Assembly: GCA_029940345.1 (NCBI GenBank)
Contig: JAOZRC010000076.1
Coordinates: 1,608 to 13,160, forward strand
DNA: 11,553 nucleotides
DNA from: Desulfobacterales bacterium
GTDB taxonomy: Bacteria; Desulfobacterota; Desulfobacteria; Desulfobacterales; JAUCGF01
Reading direction: 5' to 3'
Part shown: in pieces, positions 5,488-11,553 of the stretch
How the letters are laid out: each line of letters opens with the position of its first letter
Numbering within the stretch: position 1 is the first letter of the stretch
Made by a program: the position numbers and the translations under genes
Notes under the pieces: model-generated
Database searches by the model: none
Seen by the model: the letters and a program-made list of their open reading frames with translations, nothing else
Told to the model about the DNA's origin: nothing

Positions 5488-7329
5488 ATGATGCTTCCGG
5501 AATATTTTGAATTTTCCATGCCCACAAAAGTAATTTACGGTATCGGCGTGCTGGAGAACATTCAAGCCGCTGTTCAGCAATTTGGCAAGCGCCGGGCCAT
5601 ATTGGTAACCGATAAAATCTTGGTGAAAGTCGGACCGGTAGAACTGGTGAAAAATGGCTTTGCCCCAAGTCAGATTAAAATCGTTTGTACGTATACGGAT
5701 GTTCCGCCCAATTCGGATGTTGCGACCGTTTCCGAATGCGCCGCCTTGGCTAAAAAGCACCGATGCGATTTAATCATTGCGCTGGGTGGCGGAAGTGTTA
5801 TTGACACGGCCAAAGCCGCCAATTTGCTTATTGTCAAGGGCGGCAAACTGGCCGATCATTTAGGCGCCTATCTGCTCGGCCGGGATGAAACCCTGCTGCC
5901 GTTCATTGTTATTCCGACAACAGCCGGCACTGGTTCCGAGGTCACCAAAGTGGCTGTGATTGCCGATTTGGAGAATGACGTCAAGCTCCCTTTTGCAGAG
6001 GATCAATTTTTACCCCAAATAGCAATTTTGGACCCTCAAGTCACCCTGACCATGCCCGGCAAACTGACCGCAGCCACCGGTATGGACGCGCTGACCCATG
6101 CCATTGAAGCCTATGTCGATAAAGAGCAGTCGCCGGCCACGGATGCGCTGGCGCTCCATGCGATCCGTTTGATTAGCGCAAATATTATGATGGCCTGCGC
6201 TCATCCCAAAAATTTGCAAGCGCGCGGTGCAATGCTTTGCGGAAGCTTTCTGGCCGGTTTGGCTTTTTCCCATTCCATGGTGGGCATGACGCATGGCATT
6301 GCGCACGCCTTAGGAGGCGTGTATCATATTCCGCACGGATTGGCCAATGCGCTGGTGCTTCCTGAAGTCATGGAATACAATATGGATGCCTGCACTGAAC
6401 GCTATGCCGCTGTTGCCGATGCGTTGGGTGTTAATTTCCCGGAAGTGATCCATCAAAGCCGGAGCATGCTTCAATCGGACCGGCTGCCGGCGATTGCCGA
6501 TAATTTCGGGCCAGCAAAATTTATCAAAACATTGCTGCAAAAACCGACCCTTAAAGCTTACGGCGTTGCTTCCAAAGCGTTGGACAATCTGGTATTTGTC
6601 GATCAGTGGGTTCGTAAACAGGCAGCTCTGGCCGGAATTGACCATATTCGCAATTTGAACCGCAAACTGGCCTTTCTCACCGGCATGCCGCTGAATTTAA
6701 AAGACGCCGGCATTTCCGATAATCTTGACAAACTGGAACAGACGGCGGACACGGCGATGCAAGACGGCGCCATGCTGTACAATCCCCGGGAGCCGCAAAG
6801 AGACGCGGTGGTTCGTATTTTGTATAAACTCTACAACACACAAGTCAAACCGCTGCCGGTTAACGATGAAGACCTTCATCCGCCGGGTGAGCGTGGTAAG
6901 GGCGGAGAGAAGCGCAATATTTTTAAAGACACAGACATGCTCTACGCCGTTTTGTTTGAATTTTACAAACACCTGAAGGATGATCCGTCCATCGGGCCAG
7001 CACTGCATAAATCGAATATGTGCATTCAATTTGTGTATCAGAATCCATCGGCTGTTATCACCATCGACGCCCGCACGGATGAATTGAATATAATTAAAGG
7101 TGAATTTGACGGTACTCCCGATGTTACTATGACGATGGATGCCGATTTTGCCCACAAATTCTGGCACGGTAAGGCCAACCTGGTTTCCGCATTGACGCGG
7201 CGACAGGTGAAGGCTCGGGGCAATGTGCCCCAAACCATGAAACTGCTGCCTATCTTGAAACCCGCTTATGGCCTTTATCCTCGTTTCCTCAAGGAAAACG
7301 GTTTCGGGCACTTAGTGATTGCGGATTGA
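5488..7329 (+). CDS. Iron-containing alcohol dehydrogenase fused to an SCP2 lipid-binding domain
   Basis: A 613-aa two-domain protein. Residues 1 to about 400 are a group III Fe-dependent alcohol dehydrogenase (FucO/AdhB-like), with the NAD motif GGGSVIDTAK (100-109), PTTAGTGSE (143-151) and metal ligands D200 and H204 (GMDALTHAIEAY), H269 (THG) and H283 (PHG). H273 is the conserved nearby His. A linker with a charged, Gly-rich patch (about 460-480) leads to residues 484-607, which resemble an SCP2 sterol-carrier domain: IQFVYQNPSAVITIDA, PDVTMTMDADFAHKFWHGKAN, and a PQTMKLLPIL helix. Free Fe-ADHs are ~385 aa, so the extra 200 residues are a real fusion. I infer NAD(P)-linked oxidation or reduction of an alcohol/aldehyde that is long-chain, acyl or otherwise hydrophobic. 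The start has AAGGAG at 5479-5484; the second ATG (5491) has better spacing (6 nt) than the first (3 nt). It overlaps hrpA by 4 nt. Confidence 0.9.
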   Translation: MMLPEYFEFSMPTKVIYGIGVLENIQAAVQQFGKRRAILVTDKILVKVGPVELVKNGFAPSQIKIVCTYTDVPPNSDVATVSECAALAKKHRCDLIIALGGGSVIDTAKAANLLIVKGGKLADHLGAYLLGRDETLLPFIVIPTTAGTGSEVTKVAVIADLENDVKLPFAEDQFLPQIAILDPQVTLTMPGKLTAATGMDALTHAIEAYVDKEQSPATDALALHAIRLISANIMMACAHPKNLQARGAMLCGSFLAGLAFSHSMVGMTHGIAHALGGVYHIPHGLANALVLPEVMEYNMDACTERYAAVADALGVNFPEVIHQSRSMLQSDRLPAIADNFGPAKFIKTLLQKPTLKAYGVASKALDNLVFVDQWVRKQAALAGIDHIRNLNRKLAFLTGMPLNLKDAGISDNLDKLEQTADTAMQDGAMLYNPREPQRDAVVRILYKLYNTQVKPLPVNDEDLHPPGERGKGGEKRNIFKDTDMLYAVLFEFYKHLKDDPSIGPALHKSNMCIQFVYQNPSAVITIDARTDELNIIKGEFDGTPDVTMTMDADFAHKFWHGKANLVSALTRRQVKARGNVPQTMKLLPILKPAYGLYPRFLKENGFGHLVIAD

Positions 7330-10300
7330 AGCCGGGAGTAGAAAAACGATTGAAGTCGAAGAACCGCACCTTGCCGATACTGCATCAGATACTTGCTGAC
7401 ATTGAACGCCAATTGAAAAAAACGTTGCGCAATGACCGGCGCATCATGGGCTATGAAATCCGGCGCATCAAACAGCGGCTAAAAAATAACCGGCAAGCAT
7501 CTTGCGATAGCGACCGATTTAACAAACAGTTACAGCGCCTTGCAAAGCGTGTCCGCATCTCCGCCACGCAAAGGAACGAACGTATCCAACAGCACCGCGC
7601 CCTGTTAGATCAACACATCACCTTCCCGGAAAGTTTACCGATTACAGCCAAAAAAGATGACATCATCTCCGCAATTTCCGAAAACCGGGTGGTGATCATA
7701 TCCGGTGAAACCGGTTCAGGCAAAACCACCCAAATTCCGAAATTTTGTCTGGCCGCCGGACGGGGCGTCCACGGCCTTATCGGCTGCACACAGCCCCGAC
7801 GCATTGCCGCTATCACCGTTGCCAACCGTATCGCCGAAGAGTTAGGCCAAAAAGCGGGTCAATCCGTGGGGTATAAGATTCGCTTTCAGGATCGAACCCA
7901 AACTGACGCGTTTATCAAGATTATGACCGACGGCATTCTGCTGGCCGAAGCGCAGCATGATCCGTATCTGAACGCCTATGATGTTATCATCGTGGATGAA
8001 GCCCATGAACGCAGTTTGAACATCGATTTTATCCTGGGCATTTTGAAAACCCTGCTATCTAAACGCAAAGATCTTAAACTGATTATCACATCAGCAACGA
8101 TTGACACGCAAAAGTTTTCCCAGGCATTTGATAACGCACCGATCATCGAAGTTTCCGGTCGATTGTTTCCGGTAGCGATGCGGTATTGGCCTGGTGATGA
8201 AGAAGCGGATGCGGATAACGCAGAGACGCATGTGGAAATGGCGGTGCGCGCCGTGGAAAAATTGCAAACCGAAAGCCGGTTCGGTGATATTCTTATTTTT
8301 ATGCCCACGGAACAGGATATTCGCGAAACCCGGCATCTGCTTGAAAGTCGTTGTGATGATGGCGTCAGGGTGCTGCCGCTCTTTGCCCGCCTGACAGCCG
8401 CCGAACAAACCCGTGTGTTTGCATCGCTGAAAGGTCGAAAAATAATTATTGCCACCAACATTGCGGAAACATCCATCACCATACCGGGTATTAAGTATGT
8501 GATTGACACCGGGTTGGCGCGTATTTCGCAATATTCGCCGCGCTCGCGCATCACATCTTTGCCGATAGTTGCCATTTCGCAAAGCAGCGCCGATCAGCGC
8601 AAGGGCCGTTGCGGACGTGTTGCTGACGGGGTGTGTATCCGCCTTTACGATGAAGAGGACTATCAGAGCCGCCCGTTATATACGCCGCCCGAAATTTTGC
8701 GCGCCAACCTGGCCGAAGTCAGCCTGCGGATGATCGCTCTACGCCTTGGTGAACTCAGCCGGTTCCCATTTATTGACCCACCGGATTTCAAGAGCGTTCG
8801 CGACGGTTACAAGCTGCTTTCAGAACTTGGCGCTATTGTTGAACGTGATGTTTCCGTACGTCCCCAACGTGGTGAACAAACCCGCTACGAGTTGACTCCC
8901 AACGGCCGTTTAATGGCCCGAATTCCTATTGACCCGCGTTTATCCAGGATCCTGATCCAAGCGCGCCATGAAGGGTGTGTCGAAGATATGGCTGTTATCG
9001 CGGCGGCGTTGAGCATTCCAGACCCGCGTGAACGACCGTCCGATAAAACCAAAGCGGCCGACCAGGCTCATAAAGCGTTTGAAGACCCCCTATCCGATTT
9101 TGTAACGCTACTGAATATCTGGAACCGTTTTCATGCGGAACTGGGTAAGGGAACGAGCCAAAGCCGGATGCGCCGGTTCTGCCGAATCCATTTTCTTTCT
9201 TACAAACGGATGCGTGAATGGCGGGATGTTCATCGCCAAATCACCCTTGCTCTCAAAGACCATGCGTCCGAGCCCCAAGCGATCTGGCCTGCTAAAACCG
9301 TTAAAACAAAAAAGGCAAAATTGAAAAAAAAGAGCACCAATGACTACAGTGAACGCTATACGGCGATTCATAAGTCGCTTTTAAGCGGTTTTATATCTAA
9401 TATTGCCATGAAAAAAGAAAAAAACTTTTTCCAGGCCGCCCAGGGGCGCGAAGTCATGATTTTCCCCGGTTCGGGGCTGTTTAACGCTGCGCCGCAATGG
9501 ATTACGGCGGCGGAAATGGTGGCCACATCGCGCCTGTTCGCACGTCGCGTGGCTGCCATAGACCATCGCTGGCTGGAGCCTTTGGCCGGTAACCAATGCA
9601 AATACACCTATTCGGATCCGCATTGGGAGCGCAACCTGGAAGAGGTGGTGGCTTATGAACAGGTCACTCTTTACGGATTGATTATTATTCCCCGTCGTCC
9701 GGTCTCGTACGGCCCGATCAATCCGGAAAAGGCCACTGAGGTGTTTATCACATCCGCGCTGGTGGAAGGAGATGTTAAAAATCCGCTGGCATTTATGGAA
9801 TATAATCTGAAAAACATCGCCGCTGTAAAAGATATGGAAAATCGCCTGCGCCGAAGAGACCTGCTGATAGACGAATATTCAATTGTACGCTTTTTTGAAA
9901 AACGCCTGGGAACCGTTTACAGTATGCGCACCTTAAAAGCCGCGATCCGCAAACAGGGCAATGACCGATTTTTACGTTTGGAAATCTCCGATTTGATGAA
10001 TTATACGCCGAACGGGGGAGCCTTAAATGCTTTCCCGGATCGTATTGATCTGGGCGCCGAACATTTTGAATGCCGCTACAATTTTGATCCCGGACGACCG
10101 GATGACGGTGTAACGGTAAAAATTCCGGCCACGGTCGCGGCTACCGTGCCTTGTGAATCCCTGGATTGGATGGTGCCCGGTTTGCAAAAGGAAAAAATCA
10201 CGGCCCTGATTAAAGGACTTCCTAAAAAATACCGCAAAAAACTGGTTCCCGCCGCGGAAACGGCTGATACAATTTTAGGAGAGATCACCGCAAACACAGC

Positions 10301-11441
10301 TTCAGCGTACCGGGATGTCTCACTGGCCACGGTTTTAAGTAAATTTGTCCACCGCCGTTTGGGCGTCACGATTCCGGAGTCAGCCTGGACACAGGCGGAT
10401 TTACCGGATCATCTTAAAATGCGTGTCACCATCACCGATTCTAAAAATAAGGTGCTGCATTCCGGACGCGGCAGCACAATTCTGAAAAAGGATTACGCCC
10501 GGGAAATCGCTCCGGATGAAACCGGCCTGTTTGAATCCGCCAAACAACATCTGGAAAAAACCGGTCTGACACGTTGGGATTGCGGTGATCTCAAGGAGGC
10601 TGTCATTGTCAAAGGCCCGCGGGGACTTCGCTGGAGCGGCTATTACGGATTGGAACCGGACCACACTTGTGTTCATCTGCGCGTGTTCAGGCATAAAAGA
10701 AAAGCGCTACTCACCCATCGGCAGGGCGTACAGAAGCTTTACATGCTGCGCTTTGCCAAGGAGTTAAAATATTTAAAACGTAAACTGGTGCTGCCCCCGT
10801 CGGCCAAACCGCTGGCCGATTATTTCGAGGGCGCACCCAAATTTGAAAAGCGGTTGTATGAAGGTCTGACAGAGCAACTGTTTGCCCGCGATTTTCGTAA
10901 TGAACAGGCGTTTAATGGCTATGCCGGTACTGTGGCGCCTTTGATCTACACCAGCGGAGATTCGTTGTTGGCGCAAAGTATCGCCGTATTAGAATGTTTT
11001 CAGGCAACACGCACGGTGCTTCATCGCCTTGAAAAAGAGCATTGTAATCAGATACAGTTGATTGAGCAGTTGCGCACCGATCTGGATAAGCTGGTTCCGC
11101 AAAATTTCACAAGCCTGTACGACACGGCCAGGTTGGGTCATATCGTACGTTATATCAAGGCGGTTGCGATTCGCGCCCAGCGTGCGGCGGTCGATTTTGA
11201 AAAAGATCGTAAAAAAGCGCAGCCGCTCGAATATTTTACAACCGGACTGAATGATCTGTTAAAAGAACTCACCGATGCACCCGCAAACGTTTCGGAAGAT
11301 AAGAAAAAAGCGGTTGAGGACTATTTTTGGTGTATTGAAGAGTATAAAGTATCTCTTTTTGCCCAGGAGTTAAAAACAGCATTTCCGATTTCGAACAAAC
11401 GGTTGAAAACAATGTTGAATGGGATTCGACAGATGGTCTGA
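7326..11441 (+). CDS. hrpA: DEAH-box ATP-dependent RNA helicase HrpA
   Basis: A ~1370-aa HrpA, slightly longer than the 1300-aa E. coli protein and alignable to its last residues (FAQELKTAFPISNKRL). HrpA is a cytoplasmic 3'-5' RNA helicase linked to mRNA processing and to rescue of stalled or collided ribosomes. Motifs: I GETGSGKTT (127-135), Ia TQPRR (155-159), II DEAH (224-227), III SAT (256-258), V ATNIAETSITIPG (376-388), VI QRKGRCGR (424-431). Winged-helix and ratchet (HA2) segments follow, an OB-fold from about 680, and the long DUF3418 C-terminal region characteristic of HrpA. A lysine-rich insert (about 657-672) before the OB-fold is absent from E. coli HrpA. The start is uncertain: TTG 7326 overlaps the ADH stop by 4 nt, TTG 7350 has GGGAG 11 nt upstream, and the first ATG (7446, residue 41) has no Shine-Dalgarno. 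Probably co-transcribed with the ADH gene. Confidence 0.95.
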   Translation: MKPGVEKRLKSKNRTLPILHQILADIERQLKKTLRNDRRIMGYEIRRIKQRLKNNRQASCDSDRFNKQLQRLAKRVRISATQRNERIQQHRALLDQHITFPESLPITAKKDDIISAISENRVVIISGETGSGKTTQIPKFCLAAGRGVHGLIGCTQPRRIAAITVANRIAEELGQKAGQSVGYKIRFQDRTQTDAFIKIMTDGILLAEAQHDPYLNAYDVIIVDEAHERSLNIDFILGILKTLLSKRKDLKLIITSATIDTQKFSQAFDNAPIIEVSGRLFPVAMRYWPGDEEADADNAETHVEMAVRAVEKLQTESRFGDILIFMPTEQDIRETRHLLESRCDDGVRVLPLFARLTAAEQTRVFASLKGRKIIIATNIAETSITIPGIKYVIDTGLARISQYSPRSRITSLPIVAISQSSADQRKGRCGRVADGVCIRLYDEEDYQSRPLYTPPEILRANLAEVSLRMIALRLGELSRFPFIDPPDFKSVRDGYKLLSELGAIVERDVSVRPQRGEQTRYELTPNGRLMARIPIDPRLSRILIQARHEGCVEDMAVIAAALSIPDPRERPSDKTKAADQAHKAFEDPLSDFVTLLNIWNRFHAELGKGTSQSRMRRFCRIHFLSYKRMREWRDVHRQITLALKDHASEPQAIWPAKTVKTKKAKLKKKSTNDYSERYTAIHKSLLSGFISNIAMKKEKNFFQAAQGREVMIFPGSGLFNAAPQWITAAEMVATSRLFARRVAAIDHRWLEPLAGNQCKYTYSDPHWERNLEEVVAYEQVTLYGLIIIPRRPVSYGPINPEKATEVFITSALVEGDVKNPLAFMEYNLKNIAAVKDMENRLRRRDLLIDEYSIVRFFEKRLGTVYSMRTLKAAIRKQGNDRFLRLEISDLMNYTPNGGALNAFPDRIDLGAEHFECRYNFDPGRPDDGVTVKIPATVAATVPCESLDWMVPGLQKEKITALIKGLPKKYRKKLVPAAETADTILGEITANTASAYRDVSLATVLSKFVHRRLGVTIPESAWTQADLPDHLKMRVTITDSKNKVLHSGRGSTILKKDYAREIAPDETGLFESAKQHLEKTGLTRWDCGDLKEAVIVKGPRGLRWSGYYGLEPDHTCVHLRVFRHKRKALLTHRQGVQKLYMLRFAKELKYLKRKLVLPPSAKPLADYFEGAPKFEKRLYEGLTEQLFARDFRNEQAFNGYAGTVAPLIYTSGDSLLAQSIAVLECFQATRTVLHRLEKEHCNQIQLIEQLRTDLDKLVPQNFTSLYDTARLGHIVRYIKAVAIRAQRAAVDFEKDRKKAQPLEYFTTGLNDLLKELTDAPANVSEDKKKAVEDYFWCIEEYKVSLFAQELKTAFPISNKRLKTMLNGIRQMV

Positions 11442-11514
11442 CTGAATGCCATTGCTCACTGATGATTAAGAAAATTAAGGCTATCAACGGCGGGACATAT
11501 TCAATTCAGTTGCT

Positions 11515-11539
11515 CGTTACGAGGCTCTGCCTCGTAACG
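11515..11539. repeat. Perfect 11-bp palindrome, GAGGC-type repeat
   Basis: CGTTACGAGGC (11515-11525) is the exact inverse of GCCTCGTAACG (11529-11539) with a 3-nt TCT loop. The sequence CGTTACGAGGCTCTGCCTC matches the inverse of the copy near 865-883 at 18 of 19 positions, so it belongs to the same family as the cluster after the FGE-like gene, in opposite orientation. Between the hrpA stop (11441) and this repeat I see no gene and no convincing terminator. The palindrome has no T-tract inside the window. Confidence 0.75.
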
Positions 11540-11553
11540 CACAGTGGCAGGCT

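Noticed and set aside
6697..7311. Long antisense frame (204 aa) opposite the ADH/SCP2 gene
   Set aside because: The sense frame has clear domain motifs; the antisense product shows no recognisable family and no start signal. The same holds for the minus-strand frames at 1432-1965, 2250-2744, 7976-8575 and 10076-10369.

Overview
The window reads as part of a bacterial chromosome with moderate GC. Everything recognisable is on the + strand. The gene content suggests a Desulfobacterota-like (deltaproteobacterial) organism: a full-length HrpA helicase, a ~610-aa UbiD decarboxylase, a COG2509-type FAD protein, an iron alcohol dehydrogenase fused to an SCP2 domain, an Rpn/PD-(D/E)XK 'transposase' and an FGE-like protein with a DGR-style C-terminus. 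That placement is inferred from gene content only; there is no rRNA or other marker here.

Left part (1-1023). The C-terminal part of an FGE/SUMF1-fold protein enters from the left edge. Its last ~90 bases look like the variable region of a diversity-generating retroelement (DGR) target. They contain an in-frame TAG, after which the reading frame still encodes the expected end of the fold (...FRVV). A strong intrinsic terminator follows, then a cluster of short palindromic repeats (GAGGC-NNN-GCCTC type). A related palindrome recurs at the extreme right end of the window. An AT-rich leader with a possible promoter precedes the next gene.

Central and right part (1024-11441). Five genes run in the same direction: ubiD-family decarboxylase, Rpn-family nuclease, COG2509-type FAD protein, Fe-ADH/SCP2 fusion, and hrpA. 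The first pair overlaps by 7 nt and the last pair by 4 nt. The two gaps, on either side of the FAD gene, are each filled by a MITE-like element of 140 or 127 bp. The two elements share homologous ends but lie in opposite orientations and have unrelated cores. The first carries a perfect 8-bp target-site duplication and a perfect 24-bp hairpin. Removing both elements leaves intergenic gaps of only about 37 and 25 nt, so the natural reading is one five-gene run that two small non-autonomous elements have invaded.

How the genes work together is not obvious. UbiD needs prenyl-FMN, and no UbiX partner is visible. The FAD protein and the ADH/SCP2 fusion point to redox chemistry on hydrophobic or acyl substrates. 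HrpA is an RNA helicase and may simply be co-transcribed. The items most worth following up are the MITE pair around the FAD gene, the DGR-like C-terminus with its amber codon, and the Fe-ADH/SCP2 fusion.
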